From assembly GCF_900168005.1 (NCBI RefSeq), contig NZ_FUYP01000011.1, forward strand, positions 1 to 64,000: DNA of 64,000 nucleotides. Reading direction: 5' to 3'. Position 1 is the stretch's first letter. Each line of letters opens with the position of its first letter. Origin of the DNA: Sphingopyxis flava. Its GTDB lineage: Bacteria > Pseudomonadota > Alphaproteobacteria > Sphingomonadales > Sphingomonadaceae. This document shows, one piece after another, positions 8,120 to 17,630 of this stretch. The translations under genes and the position numbers were made by a program. The notes beneath the pieces were generated by a model that did not search any database, had not been told where the DNA came from, and worked only from the letters and a program-made list of their open reading frames with translations.

Positions 8120-9321
8120 GCCGCGAGCCCCAGCAGCCGCCCGAGCGGCTCGAGCCGCGCCTCCCAGCCATAACGGGCGATCATCCGCTCGCGCGCCGCC
8201 GCGCCCATGCGCGCGGCTCTCACGGGATCATCGAAAAGCGCCCGGACCGCTGCGGCCATCGCTTCGGCGCCGTCCGCCACTAGAAGGTGCGCGCCGGCTT
8301 CGACCTCGATCCCGGTCGCCGCGGCACGGCTTGCCACCACAGGGCGCGCCATCGCCATCGCCTCGAGCAGCTTGTTCTGGACGCCGCGTGCGAGGAGCAG
8401 CGGCGCGACCACCGCATCGGCGGCGGCGAGCCACGGCCGCACGTCAGGGACCTGACCGGTGACGCGAACCCCGGGGCATTCCTCGAGCGCGCGCACCTCG
8501 GCGGTGGGCGCGCGCCCGACAATCGCAAAGCGCGCCTCGGGGTGCCGCTCGCGGACCCTTGGCAGGATATCTTTCGCAAACCAGCGCACCGCGTCGATAT
8601 TCGGGCGATAATCCATCTGGCCGGTAAAGACCGCAAGCGGCCCCTCCCCCTCCCCCACTTTTGCAAGCCGCTGTGCAGGGTCGAAGCGCTCGGTATCGAT
8701 CCCGTTCCCGACCGCGCGGACGCGCTCGGCGCCAAGCCCGGTGCGCTCGCGAAACAGCGCAGCCTCGGCCTCGCTGACGAAGAGGCTCGCATCGACCGTG
8801 CGCGCGATCTCGGCCTCGAAGCGGCCGAGCCGTTTCGCCTCGCGCGCATGAACCCAGCGCATGGGCCCGACCCGGTCCTGCTCGGCATAGGTTGCAAATT
8901 TTGCCGAATCGACGTCGACAAAATCCATGATCACCGGGCCATCGAAACGCGCGGGCAGATATTGCGCCATCTGCCCGGAAAAGGCGACGATGTGGGTGAT
9001 CGCGCGCGCCCGAAGCAGCTCATCGACATAGGCTGCGACCGCCTCGCTTCGAAAAAGCCGGTTCGACACGGGCTCGCCCCGCAGCAACGCCCCGGCAAGC
9101 GCGAGCGGACGCGACGCCTTGCGCACCTCGATCGCGAGGCTTTTGCAGCGCGGCGCCATCCTCGCGCGCGCAAGCGCGGCCTCGGCGGCATTGTCGGCAA
9201 GCGCTGCAACATGGACCGGGGCGAGCCGGGTGAGCGCCTCGAACATGTGCCAGCTGCGGATCCTGTCGCCGCGGTCGGGCGGCCACGGCGCGCGGTGCAC
9301 AAGGAATAATATTTCAGCCAT
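8116..9321 (-). CDS. XrtA system glycosyltransferase (TIGR03087-like)
   Basis: A 401-residue GT-B glycosyltransferase. The N-terminus MAEILFLVHRAPWPPDRGD is the hallmark of the PEP-CTERM/XrtA-associated family. The donor-binding half has VFTGQMDYRPNIDAVRWF and, near the C-terminus, ARGVQNKLLEAMAMARPVV, the GT4 EX7E region. It transfers a sugar to a lipid-linked exopolysaccharide intermediate at the inner face of the inner membrane (family inference). The start ATG at 9319-9321 shares one base with the stop of the FemAB gene; a longer frame upstream lies inside that gene and was rejected. Confidence 0.93.
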   Translation of the reverse strand: MAEILFLVHRAPWPPDRGDRIRSWHMFEALTRLAPVHVAALADNAAEAALARARMAPRCKSLAIEVRKASRPLALAGALLRGEPVSNRLFRSEAVAAYVDELLRARAITHIVAFSGQMAQYLPARFDGPVIMDFVDVDSAKFATYAEQDRVGPMRWVHAREAKRLGRFEAEIARTVDASLFVSEAEAALFRERTGLGAERVRAVGNGIDTERFDPAQRLAKVGEGEGPLAVFTGQMDYRPNIDAVRWFAKDILPRVRERHPEARFAIVGRAPTAEVRALEECPGVRVTGQVPDVRPWLAAADAVVAPLLLARGVQNKLLEAMAMARPVVASRAAATGIEVEAGAHLLVADGAEAMAAAVRALFDDPVRAARMGAAARERMIARYGWEARLEPLGRLLGLAA

Positions 9322-10388
9322 CAGCCGAGCCCGCGCGCGATCAGCGGCCCGAGGCGGTTCGCCGCCCAAAGCGGCAGTTTCTTCCATAGGTCGACCTGCA
9401 GCCGGTATCTGGCGCTGTTGGGATTGGTATCGCGGGGCCGCTCGCCGGGCGCGAGCCAGCGCGCATAGACGAGCGGCTCAGGCTCGAACCCCCAGTTCTT
9501 CTTGTAGGCAAAGGGTCCGGTCCCAAGCTTCGAGCGCCCGAAATCGAAGCGTGTGCATCCCCGCTCGCGCGCGCGGCGCATCAGCGCGAAATACATGAGC
9601 TCGTTCGCGCGCAGCCGCCGCGCCTCGAAGGTGCCGCCCCCCCAATAGGGCATCACCGCGCCGCGCCAGTAGAGACTGAGAACGCTGGCCACCGGACGAT
9701 CCCCATCGCGCACGGTCAGGATTTCCGCATCATCCCCAAAGGCGTCGAGGACGTCATCGAACAAGGCGCGCGGAAAAACCGGCGTGCCAAGATTGCGCAC
9801 GCTCTCGGCGTAAACGCGGTAATGATCGCGCCGCTCGGCGCCATCGCGGCCGCTCGTGACGCGAAGATTGCCAGCGAGGGCCTTGCGCACCTCGGCGCGC
9901 TGCTTGCGAGGGATCGCAAGCAGTTCGGCCTCGTCATCTCCCGCAAGATCGCGGGCAAAGCCCGCGTAGACGCCCTCTTCGCGGTACCAGTCCGCGCCGC
10001 CGGGCAAAGGCGCCCCGCGCAGCTCGACCGAGGGAACGCCCAGCGATTTGGCAATGTCCGCGGCGCCTTCTGCGAGCATCCGGGCCACTGCCGGGTCGTC
10101 GGCAAGGATGCCGCCGCCGACGGCAAAGCCGCTCGCGACGAGCGCTTCTCCGAAAATTCGCGAGCGGACATGGTGGAGCGGCAGGAGGCCCGTGAGCGCT
10201 CCGGCCGCATCGCGCGACGTGACGAGATGACAGCGATGCCCGGTCGCGTGCGAGATCGCCTCGCACCACAAGCGGCTGTGAAAGGGGCTCGCGCCGCAAT
10301 GCTGGGCGACATAGGCGTCCCACGCGGCCGCATCGCCAAGCGGCGCAGCCGATACAAAGCTGGCCACCATATGCGCGGGCGCGTTCAC
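9321..10388 (-). CDS. FemAB-related protein, PEP-CTERM/XrtA-associated
   Basis: A FemAB-like GNAT-fold transferase of about 355 residues. Recognisable parts are SPFHSRLWCEAISHATGHRCHLV near the N-terminus and the C-terminal ANELMYFALMRRARERGCTRFDFGRSK followed by GPFAYKKNWG. These match the PEP-CTERM-associated FemAB family (TIGR03019). I place the start at GTG 10386-10388 because it forms a GTGA overlap with the deacetylase stop; ATG at 10368-10370 (MVASFVSA) is the alternative. It may attach an amino acid or acyl group to the exopolysaccharide. It is co-transcribed between deacetylase and glycosyltransferase. Confidence 0.9.
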   Translation of the reverse strand: MNAPAHMVASFVSAAPLGDAAAWDAYVAQHCGASPFHSRLWCEAISHATGHRCHLVTSRDAAGALTGLLPLHHVRSRIFGEALVASGFAVGGGILADDPAVARMLAEGAADIAKSLGVPSVELRGAPLPGGADWYREEGVYAGFARDLAGDDEAELLAIPRKQRAEVRKALAGNLRVTSGRDGAERRDHYRVYAESVRNLGTPVFPRALFDDVLDAFGDDAEILTVRDGDRPVASVLSLYWRGAVMPYWGGGTFEARRLRANELMYFALMRRARERGCTRFDFGRSKLGTGPFAYKKNWGFEPEPLVYARWLAPGERPRDTNPNSARYRLQVDLWKKLPLWAANRLGPLIARGLG

Positions 10389-11248
10389 GCCGCAGCGCGC
10401 CAGGGCGCAGCGCGGTCCCGCTGCGCAGGAACAAGGGCATCGGCGCGCGTCCATTCAAAGTCGGCGCACAGCTTTCGAAGCTTGCCCGCCATGACCGAGA
10501 GGCCGCTATAATGGCGTATCCTCGATTTGATCGGAGCGTTCGCGACGCGCGGCTGGCCGGGATCGATCTCCCAGGGGTGGAAATAGAGGATCGCGGGATG
10601 CCCCTCGGCGTTCATCCGGGCGATTGCCCAGCGAGTGAAACCATAAGGAAGAAGCCGCATGAAGCCGCCGCCGCCCGCCGCCAGCGTCCGGCCGAGCGCG
10701 CGCGCGGTCGTGACCGGCCATTCGACCAGATCGCTGCCCGCGACCGGCCGCCATGCATGACGCGGGCTCTGCGGCCAGCCGTAATGATCGTGGACGACCG
10801 GGGCGACGCTCGACGAATAGGCATAGCCCTCGTCGGCAAGAATCGGGTGCGCCCACGGCGTGCGCGCATCGATCGAAAAGCTCGGGGCCCGGTAGCCCGA
10901 GACCGCGGTCCCGCCGACATCTTCGAGGATCGCGCGCGTCTTCTTAAGGTCGGCGGCGAATTCGTCGGCGCTCATCGCAAAGACGCGCTTGTGGTCGTAA
11001 CCGTGGCTTGCAAGTTCGTGCCCCGCTGCGACGATGCGCCGGACGAGCGCGGGATAGCGTTCAGCAACCCAGCCGAGCGTGAAGAAGGTACCGGTGACGC
11101 CGGCCTCGGCGAAAATCTCGAGCACAGCCTCGCAATTGGCCTCGACCCGGCATTCCAGATGCGGCCAGTCGGCGCGGTCGATCGTGCGCTCAAAGGCGCC
11201 GACGTGGAACCAGTCCTCGACATCGACCGACAAGCCGTTCTGCATCAT
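10385..11248 (-). CDS. XrtA system polysaccharide deacetylase
   Basis: A 287-residue NodB-fold carbohydrate esterase family 4 protein. The metal and catalytic residues are in SVDVEDWFH (Asp-Asp type motif 1), HELASHGYDHKRV (HxxxH, motif 2) and SGYRAPSFS (RxPxS, motif 3). The final conserved ILYFHPWEID is also present. It probably removes N-acetyl groups from the exopolysaccharide in the periplasm, although no clear signal peptide is seen. Family fit: TIGR03006. It lies 40 bp downstream of the AAA ATPase gene. Confidence 0.94.
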   Translation of the reverse strand: MMQNGLSVDVEDWFHVGAFERTIDRADWPHLECRVEANCEAVLEIFAEAGVTGTFFTLGWVAERYPALVRRIVAAGHELASHGYDHKRVFAMSADEFAADLKKTRAILEDVGGTAVSGYRAPSFSIDARTPWAHPILADEGYAYSSSVAPVVHDHYGWPQSPRHAWRPVAGSDLVEWPVTTARALGRTLAAGGGGFMRLLPYGFTRWAIARMNAEGHPAILYFHPWEIDPGQPRVANAPIKSRIRHYSGLSVMAGKLRKLCADFEWTRADALVPAQRDRAAPWRAAA

Positions 11249-11288
11249 CCCTCACCTTTGCCTATCTCCCGGCGGCCGGCTCGCGCGC

Positions 11289-12620
11289 TCAGGCCGCCGC
11301 CCAGGTCTGCGGCATCTGGCCCGCCGCCGGATCGGGCGCATTTTCCGGATCGCGCTCGACCCAGTCGATCAGGAGGTCAAGCACGCGGCGGAGCGCAGCG
11401 TCCTGATCGGCAAGCCGTGCTTCGAGCCCCGCGATCTGGCGTTCGAGCGCCACGAGCTGCGCGTCGGAGGCCACAGAGGTGTCGGACGAAGCGCTCGAAG
11501 GGCCAGGGCTAGCGACTTTGCCGAGCGAAGCCGATGGGGGCATATCGCCGGGTGCAAGTCCGAGCTGTTCAGCGACAAGCGAGCGCGCCTCGGCAAAACC
11601 GGCATCGCCGGGAAGCGGCGCGGCGAGGGCTTCGGAGCTTTCCGGCACGCTCAGAGCAATCGGCGCCTCCTGGGGCGGCGCGAAGGGCGCCGCGGCCGGG
11701 GCTGCCGCGGCCGGCGCTGCTGCGGGTGCGGGCCACGTGGGGACGGCATCGGAGCGGGCGGCGGGGGGGGCCACCGGGACGGGCGCCAGCGCCGCCTGGT
11801 CGATCCCGCGGTCGGCCTCGATCTCGCTCACCACGTCGCGGACATGGGCTGCGGTGATCCGGCTCAATTGCTCGACCGCGCCGTAGAGCAGGAGGCGGCT
11901 CACCAGCACGTTGAGCTTGCGCGGAACGCCCTCGCTAAAGTCGAAAATCGCCTCGAACGCGTCCGGGCTGAAGCTCGGGTTGCCGGTCCAGCCCACCTTA
12001 CCGAGACGGTGAAGGATATAGGGCTCGACCTCCTCGGGCTCCATCGGGTCGAGGTGATGCGTCGCGATCACGCGCTGGCGCAGCTGTTCGAGCGTCGGCG
12101 AGTGAAACAGGGTCTGGCGGAATTCGGGCTGACCGAGGAGGAAGATTTGCAGGAGCGAATGGCCGCCAAGCTGGAAGTTCGAGAGCATGCGAAGCTCTTC
12201 GAGCGCGGAGATGGCGAGATTCTGCCCCTCGTCGACGATGAGCAGCGTGCGCCGGCCTGCGCGGGCCTGCTCGCGAAGATATTGTTCCATCGAGCGCAAG
12301 AGCTCGGCTTTGCTCTCGCCTTCCCATTCGAGCCCGAACTGCTCGGCAACGAGGCGGAGGAGATCATCGCCCTCGACCTGGGTCGACACGAGCTTCACCG
12401 CCGTCAGGCGATTGGGATCGATGGTGTTCATCAGATGGCCGACCAGCGTCGTCTTGCCCGCACCGACGTCGCCGGTGATGACGATGAAGCCTTCGCCCTG
12501 GGCAAGGCCATAGCCCAAATAGGACATCGCCTTTCTGTGCGTGCCGCTTTCAAAATAGAAAAAGGGGTCAGGCGTCAGCTGGAAGGGGCGTCCGGTAAAG
12601 CCGTAATATTGATCGTACAT
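11289..12620 (-). CDS. XrtA/PEP-CTERM-associated AAA ATPase (ExeA-like)
   Basis: 443 residues. It begins with MYDQYYGFTGRPFQLTPDP, the typical N-terminus of the PEP-CTERM ATPase family (TIGR03015). Walker A is GDVGAGKTTL (about residues 50-59), Walker B is RTLLIVDEGQNL, and the sensor region LRMLSNFQLGG follows. After about residue 280 the sequence becomes rich in Ala and Pro, then ends in a short predicted coiled coil (VALERQIAGLEARLADQDAALRR, broken by a conserved Arg). The family is thought to couple ATP hydrolysis to exopolysaccharide secretion; the Ala/Pro region may be a flexible envelope-spanning linker (inference). Confidence 0.92.
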   Translation of the reverse strand: MYDQYYGFTGRPFQLTPDPFFYFESGTHRKAMSYLGYGLAQGEGFIVITGDVGAGKTTLVGHLMNTIDPNRLTAVKLVSTQVEGDDLLRLVAEQFGLEWEGESKAELLRSMEQYLREQARAGRRTLLIVDEGQNLAISALEELRMLSNFQLGGHSLLQIFLLGQPEFRQTLFHSPTLEQLRQRVIATHHLDPMEPEEVEPYILHRLGKVGWTGNPSFSPDAFEAIFDFSEGVPRKLNVLVSRLLLYGAVEQLSRITAAHVRDVVSEIEADRGIDQAALAPVPVAPPAARSDAVPTWPAPAAAPAAAAPAAAPFAPPQEAPIALSVPESSEALAAPLPGDAGFAEARSLVAEQLGLAPGDMPPSASLGKVASPGPSSASSDTSVASDAQLVALERQIAGLEARLADQDAALRRVLDLLIDWVERDPENAPDPAAGQMPQTWAAA

Positions 12621-12643
12621 CGCAGTTTTCCTTGGGGTCCGGA

Positions 12644-14335
12644 TCAGAAATTGTAGCGAAGGCCAATGAGCGCCGAGGCGATCAGCTCGCTGGCGAAACC
12701 ATCCTGTTCGAATGCCTGGAGCGACGCGGCAGCGGTACCGGTGAGTTCACGCCAGACACGGCGCGAATAGGCGGCAGAAATACCGGCCGACTGCATGTCG
12801 CCGACCCCCGCCGCGCCATGGTCGAAGTAGCTCAGATAGCCCGAGAGGCTGAGATCGGACTGGGTGTCGAGCTCGCGCCCCGCGGAGAGGAAGAGATAAT
12901 AATTTTCCTCCTTGACGCCGTCGAGCGGGGCGAGAACCGAATTTGCGGGCACAAGCAGGCGGCGCTGGTCATATCCGATACCAACACCATAGCTCCAGCG
13001 CCCGAAGCGCGACGAGTAGAGCGCCTGAACACCGCGATTGCGGAACTGAAGGCTGGTCGTGCTGCCGAACTGCGGGTTGAGACAGCCTGCGCCTTCCTCG
13101 CCGAAGACGCAGGGGTTTAAGCTGCCGTCGACGGGGTTGCGGGTCGGATCAAATTGGGTGGGAAGCGATGCAAGCCCGCCCGAAAGGCCGCGGCCAAAGC
13201 TCGAAAGCCCGTCATAGACACCGACGTGGATCGTGGTCGCGTGGTCGGGACGATAGGAGAAGCTGCCGGTGTAGATCGTGTCGCCGTAGCGGCGCCCCAC
13301 GCGCGCGGTGAGCGAGGTGCGGCGGCTCGGCCGCCACATCACGCCCGCATCCCAGATGAGCCCGTCGGTGTCGAACGACAGCTGGCGCGGCTGCGATTTG
13401 TCGGTCACGAAGCGGCCGCTTGCATCGCGCACCGGCAGGCCATTTTCGTCCAGCACCGGATCGCGCTGGCCGATCTCGATATCCTCATATCCGGCGCCGC
13501 CGAGAAGGGCGAGGGTCGGGCCGATCGGCACCGTCACGTCGGCGCGCGCATATTTGCCCTCGAAACGCTGATCGAGCTGGCTTGCATCCTCGCGCTCATA
13601 ACCGCCCGACAGCTGCCAGCCGAAGGGCAGCTCGCCCGGCCGCTGCCCGACGCTCGCCCAGGCCACATGGTTGGTCGAACTGTCGAAATTGCCTCCGGGA
13701 AGACTGCCCGCGCCATCGAGGTCGACCTTGGTATAGCCAAAGCGGTAGCCCGCGCCGACGTCGAGGCTGCCGGCGCGCTTTACGAGCGTCGGACCGGCAT
13801 AGAGCGAATAGACATCGGCGATATTGTCGCCGCCGGTGATAAGGCCGCCTATGCCGCCGCCGTCGGCGCGTGTGCGCGTCGCGAGCGCCCCGCCTTCAAG
13901 GTTGAGACCGCGCGCGACCTCGAGGCGCCCCCGCGCAAGACCGCTCAGAATATCCGCGTCACCAAGCCCGCCCGATTCGCCGAAGCGATGCTCGTAGCGC
14001 AGCGTCGCCGCCGCTTCCGCGCGGCGCGTGACGATTGCAGCGTCCACGCCCGCCGCGATCGTTGTGTAGGTGAGAACGTCGCCGCCGCCCTTGAGCTCGG
14101 CGGAGAGCACCTGCCCGACTTCCAGATAGGGGCTGACATCGACCGCGCGCCGCTTGCGCTGCTCGCCGCGCGCCGGCTCGCGCCCCTCGGCCGAGGGTGC
14201 AGCCGATGCGCCCGGCACGCTATCGCTGCCTCCCGCCTCGGATGAAAATTGGGCATGCGCCGTGCCCGCACTTCCCGCGAGCATCAAGGCTGCAAGCGTC
14301 GCGGCGCGCCGCACGAGATGAGGGTCGGTGCGCAT
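12644..14335 (-). CDS. XrtA-associated outer-membrane beta-barrel protein (TIGR03016-like)
   Basis: 563 residues with an N-terminal signal peptide (LAALMLAGSAGTAHA, cleavage predicted after AHA). A long series of alternating hydrophobic/polar strands follows, ending in LIGLRYNF, a typical C-terminal aromatic beta-barrel signature. The short low-complexity segment after the signal is rich in Ser, Gly and Pro. It matches the PEP-CTERM-associated hypothetical outer-membrane family that sits next to the tyrosine kinase and the ATPase. It probably forms part of the export channel. It shares one base with the upstream autokinase stop. Confidence 0.88.
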   Translation of the reverse strand: MRTDPHLVRRAATLAALMLAGSAGTAHAQFSSEAGGSDSVPGASAAPSAEGREPARGEQRKRRAVDVSPYLEVGQVLSAELKGGGDVLTYTTIAAGVDAAIVTRRAEAAATLRYEHRFGESGGLGDADILSGLARGRLEVARGLNLEGGALATRTRADGGGIGGLITGGDNIADVYSLYAGPTLVKRAGSLDVGAGYRFGYTKVDLDGAGSLPGGNFDSSTNHVAWASVGQRPGELPFGWQLSGGYEREDASQLDQRFEGKYARADVTVPIGPTLALLGGAGYEDIEIGQRDPVLDENGLPVRDASGRFVTDKSQPRQLSFDTDGLIWDAGVMWRPSRRTSLTARVGRRYGDTIYTGSFSYRPDHATTIHVGVYDGLSSFGRGLSGGLASLPTQFDPTRNPVDGSLNPCVFGEEGAGCLNPQFGSTTSLQFRNRGVQALYSSRFGRWSYGVGIGYDQRRLLVPANSVLAPLDGVKEENYYLFLSAGRELDTQSDLSLSGYLSYFDHGAAGVGDMQSAGISAAYSRRVWRELTGTAAASLQAFEQDGFASELIASALIGLRYNF

Positions 14336-15366
14336 CAGGACGCGCCTCCTTGTCCGTAATAGGTGCCGAACCGGCGGCCGCCCGGGGAAAATTTGACCCC
14401 GTTGAGAAGAAGCTGGATATGCGGGCAGGCCCCCATCAGCCCGATCGCATCGCGCAGCGAGGATTCCAGGGTTTCATCGGCGCGCACGACCATGATCAGC
14501 TGGCCGACATGGCCCGCGAGCACCGCGGCCGGCGAGGCCGCGAGCACCGGCGGCGAATCGAGAATGAGAATTCGGCCGGGTGCCCCGGCCTCGAGCTGGG
14601 CCAGAAGCGCCTCGGTGCGCGCCGAGGCGAGCAATTCGGTGTCATGCATGTGCTGGGTGCCAGCCGGCATCACTTTCAGACCGGCAATGTCGGTCTGGAT
14701 GAGGCAGTCGCCAAGCGGCAGAAGCGGATCGGCGAGCGCGTCCATCAGCCCTGGCCCTTCGTCGAGCCCCAGCGTCTCAAGGACGCTTGGCTTTGCGATA
14801 TCGGCGTCGATGAGCAGCACCTCATGATCGGCCTCGACCGCGAGGCTGAGCGCAAGATTGACCGCGGTAAAGGTCTTGCCCTCGCCCGGATTGGCCGAAG
14901 CGATGAGAACGCGGTGGCCGCGCGGCAGCACCGGGCGGCCCGGCGCGCCGGTGAAGTTGCGAATGATCTCGCGCTTCACGATGCGATATTCTTCCGAAAT
15001 GCCCGTCACCGGCGCTTCGGGCACAATCATTCCGCGTGACGCGAGGCGGTCGCGGTCGATGTTCCCGTGCCGCGCCGGCACAACGGCAGGCGCAGCGCGC
15101 GCCACCTCCTTGCGGGGCGAGGCCTTGAGCGAAGGCGCGGCCTCGATGGCGGGCTCGGCTTCGGCGGCCGATGCTGGCGCAGCGCCGATGCCCGCTTCGG
15201 CGGGAGGCGTCCCGGTCTCGTTTTGCGCCTTTGACTTTTTAGGAGGCTCGGGCGGCAGGCCGCTCACGTCGATCGTCGGCGCGCCTGCGGCGGGATCGAT
15301 GCCGAAGAGGTCGGCGGCACGTTCGAGCAGCGAGGGCTGGCGCTTGACGGGGCGATGTTCGTTCAT
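14335..15366 (-). CDS. XrtA-associated tyrosine autokinase
   Basis: 343-residue BY-kinase (CpsD/CapB/TIGR03018 type). Walker A is ASANPGEGKTFTAVNLALSLA (shown across its P-loop), Walker A' is VLLIDADIAKPS, and Walker B is RILILDSPPV. The 130-residue N-terminal arm is Ala/Pro-rich and without a membrane segment; the membrane activator is the neighbouring chain-length protein. The C-terminus has only FGTYYGQ, a short Tyr pair in place of a long Tyr cluster. It probably controls polymer length through phosphorylation of itself and partners. It starts 11 bp after the chain-length gene. Confidence 0.92.
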   Translation of the reverse strand: MNEHRPVKRQPSLLERAADLFGIDPAAGAPTIDVSGLPPEPPKKSKAQNETGTPPAEAGIGAAPASAAEAEPAIEAAPSLKASPRKEVARAAPAVVPARHGNIDRDRLASRGMIVPEAPVTGISEEYRIVKREIIRNFTGAPGRPVLPRGHRVLIASANPGEGKTFTAVNLALSLAVEADHEVLLIDADIAKPSVLETLGLDEGPGLMDALADPLLPLGDCLIQTDIAGLKVMPAGTQHMHDTELLASARTEALLAQLEAGAPGRILILDSPPVLAASPAAVLAGHVGQLIMVVRADETLESSLRDAIGLMGACPHIQLLLNGVKFSPGGRRFGTYYGQGGAS

Positions 15367-15377
15367 ATCCGGTTCCC

Positions 15378-16922
15378 TCAGGCCACCATGCCGCGCTGGA
15401 CGAATTCGGCGATGAGCAGCAGGGCATAAAGCCCGACAAGAGCGCCGCCGCCGCTCGCAAGCCAGACGAGCCTTTTCTTCCGCTCGACCTGGCGCTCGGG
15501 TGTGACCACCTCGGTGATCGAGCCGATGACGGGGAGGCCGCTCGCGCGCTCGAGGCGGGCAGCGGTCGGATAGCTTGCGCGCACCTGGGAAAGGCCAAAG
15601 GCGGCCCCGACGCCCCCGCCGATCCCGGCGAGCAGCACAAGGGTCAGGAACAACGGCCGATTGGGCGCGGCAGGGCTGGTGGGCTTCGAAGGCGGATCGA
15701 GGAGCTCGACCTTGATCGCATTGGCCTCTGTCTGCACCTCCCCGCGCAGGCGCACCTGCTCGCGCTGCCCGAGAAGCTTGTCATATTGCGCCTTGAGCGC
15801 CGTATATTCGCCGTTGATCCGGTCATATTCGGCCGCGATGCCGGGGTTCTGGATCTGCTGCGAGGTGATCTTGGCGATATCGCTCGTGAGCTGCGCCTTG
15901 CGCGCGCTGAGGGCGCTCACCGTCGCCTGGCGCTCAGCACGCATCGCGGCGAGCGAGGCATAGGCTGGGTTTTGGGCGTTGCCCCCGCCCCCGCCGCTGC
16001 CCTCACGGTCGGCCTGGGCCTTCAAGGAGGCGATCTGGCTTTTGATCGCGATGATGTCGGGATGTGCGTCGGTCAGCCCGCGCGCGCGCATTGCGGAAAG
16101 TTCGTTCTGCGCGCCGGCGAGCTGCTGCCGGGCGACACCCGCGCCGGTCGCCGACATGCCCGGAACGTTGATTGTCGCCGGCGTCGAGGCGAGCTGGCCG
16201 TTCGTCGCCGCGAGCGCCGCCTGCGCTGCGACCAGCTGCGATTCGATCTGACCAAGCTCGGCCCGGGCTGCGTCGACCCGCTGCGCGGGCGAACCCGATC
16301 CGCCTGGGATCAGGCCTATATTCTGGGCCTCGAACGCTGCGCGGCGCGCTTCGACCTCGCGCAGGGCTTTCTCGCGATCGGCGATCTGCGAATCGAGAAA
16401 TTTCAGTCCCTCGCGCGCATTCACCCGGCCGCCGCGAAGCTGGTCGTCCCGAAACACGGTGATGAGGCTGTCGAGCACGCCCGAGGCGAGTTTCGCATTG
16501 TCGGCGTCCGACAGGCTGCCGATCGCGATGCTCGAGGTGATTTCGAAGATATTGTCCTGCTGCGGAATGACCTTGATGTTCTTTTGCAGCATCGCGACCG
16601 CGCCGGCCTTTTCGCGTTCGCTCGCGCCTGCGGGAAGCAGGCCGGTCGTGACGGCGACCTTTTCCAGATTGCGCGCGCTGGTCAGGGTACCGCGAATCTC
16701 GTCGAGATGCCGGCGCCCGCCCAAGGGCCCGCCCTGCGCCTCATCGGGAAGGATCTGGTTGACGTCGACGAGCAGCCGCGCGCGCGAATCATAGCGATTG
16801 GGGATCGACGCGACCGCAAGCCAGCCGAGAATGCAAATGCCCCACGCGACCGCCAGCACCAGCCAGCGACGCGTCCATACGCTGTGCAGCGCAACCCGGA
16901 ATTCATCGTAGAGGCTGTTCAT
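15378..16922 (-). CDS. XrtA system polysaccharide chain-length determinant
   Basis: A 514-residue polysaccharide co-polymerase. It has one membrane helix near residues 18-38 and a C-terminal pair near 430-450 and 487-507 that bracket a long periplasmic coiled-coil domain. The N-terminal Wzz motif, the Pro-rich PPSKPTSPAAPNRPLF before the second helix and the conserved PVIGSITEVVTP tail match TIGR03007. It sets chain length with the autokinase and the export lipoprotein. It is the second gene of the operon. A GSGGGGG linker interrupts the coiled coil. Confidence 0.93.
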   Translation of the reverse strand: MNSLYDEFRVALHSVWTRRWLVLAVAWGICILGWLAVASIPNRYDSRARLLVDVNQILPDEAQGGPLGGRRHLDEIRGTLTSARNLEKVAVTTGLLPAGASEREKAGAVAMLQKNIKVIPQQDNIFEITSSIAIGSLSDADNAKLASGVLDSLITVFRDDQLRGGRVNAREGLKFLDSQIADREKALREVEARRAAFEAQNIGLIPGGSGSPAQRVDAARAELGQIESQLVAAQAALAATNGQLASTPATINVPGMSATGAGVARQQLAGAQNELSAMRARGLTDAHPDIIAIKSQIASLKAQADREGSGGGGGNAQNPAYASLAAMRAERQATVSALSARKAQLTSDIAKITSQQIQNPGIAAEYDRINGEYTALKAQYDKLLGQREQVRLRGEVQTEANAIKVELLDPPSKPTSPAAPNRPLFLTLVLLAGIGGGVGAAFGLSQVRASYPTAARLERASGLPVIGSITEVVTPERQVERKKRLVWLASGGGALVGLYALLLIAEFVQRGMVA

Positions 16923-16973
16923 CGGTCGGGGTCGATCCTTGGAGAAATAGGCGCTGACGCTGACGGCCTCGCG

Positions 16974-17630
16974 TCAGAACATGCTTTCAGGGATGATGAT
17001 CACGTCGCCCGGCTGCAGACGGACGTTCGCCTTGATGTCGCCCCGCTTGATGAGGTCATTGAGGCGCAGCGCATATTCCTGCTGCTTGCCGCTGCCCTTG
17101 TCGAAGCGGACGAGGCGCGCCTTGTTGCCCGCCGCATATTCGCCAAGTCCGCCGACCGCGATCATCGCGTCGAGCACGGTCATATTGGCGCGAAAAGGGA
17201 TCGACGCCGGCTTCTCGGTCGCGCCGACGATGCGCACCTGCTGCGAGAAAGTGCTGTTGAAGCTGGTCACGATGACGCTGACGATAGGATCGGTGATATA
17301 TTGGCTGAGCTGGAGCTTGATGTCCTGCTGGAGCATCGTGGCGGTCTTGCCGACCGCGGGCATGTCGGTGATCAGCGGGGTGGTGATGCGCCCGTCAGGC
17401 CTCACCTGCACCTTCCCGCCGAGTTCGGGATTGCGCCACACGAAGATCTGGAGTTCGTCGAGCGGGCCGATGATATAGGCCTCGCCCGGCCCTTCCTGAT
17501 TGGCGACGAAATTGGCGCTGGGAAGCTGGGGCGCGTCACCGACGCCGCCTGCGCAGCCTGCAAGGGCCGTGGCGGCAATGCCGAAGATCAGCGAGGCGCG
17601 CGCGGCGTGAAGCCAAGGGGAGGATGTCAT
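16974..17630 (-). CDS. XrtA system exopolysaccharide export lipoprotein (Wza-like)
   Basis: A 218-residue outer-membrane polysaccharide export protein. The start MTSSPW at 17628-17630 gives a signal peptide ending in a lipobox, ALAGC. The Poly_export domain is recognisable by YIIGPLDELQIFVWRNPELG and VRPDGRITTPLI; a SLBB domain follows (VLDAMIAVGGL) and the tail is LQPGDVIIIPESMF. This matches TIGR03027. The protein would form the outer-membrane end of the export path. It is the first gene of the minus-strand operon. The upstream 176 bp (17631-17806) hold no gene and must contain the promoter; I could not identify a sigma-54 site there. Confidence 0.94.
   Translation of the reverse strand: MTSSPWLHAARASLIFGIAATALAGCAGGVGDAPQLPSANFVANQEGPGEAYIIGPLDELQIFVWRNPELGGKVQVRPDGRITTPLITDMPAVGKTATMLQQDIKLQLSQYITDPIVSVIVTSFNSTFSQQVRIVGATEKPASIPFRANMTVLDAMIAVGGLGEYAAGNKARLVRFDKGSGKQQEYALRLNDLIKRGDIKANVRLQPGDVIIIPESMF

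Noticed and set aside
6152-8173. A 673-residue plus-strand open frame opposite the amidotransferase and exosortase genes
   Set aside because: It is a shadow of the minus-strand genes in GC-rich DNA; it has Arg/Ala/Asp-rich composition and no known domain.
11079-12656. A 525-residue plus-strand open frame
   Set aside because: Antisense shadow of the AAA ATPase and deacetylase genes, with no recognisable motif.
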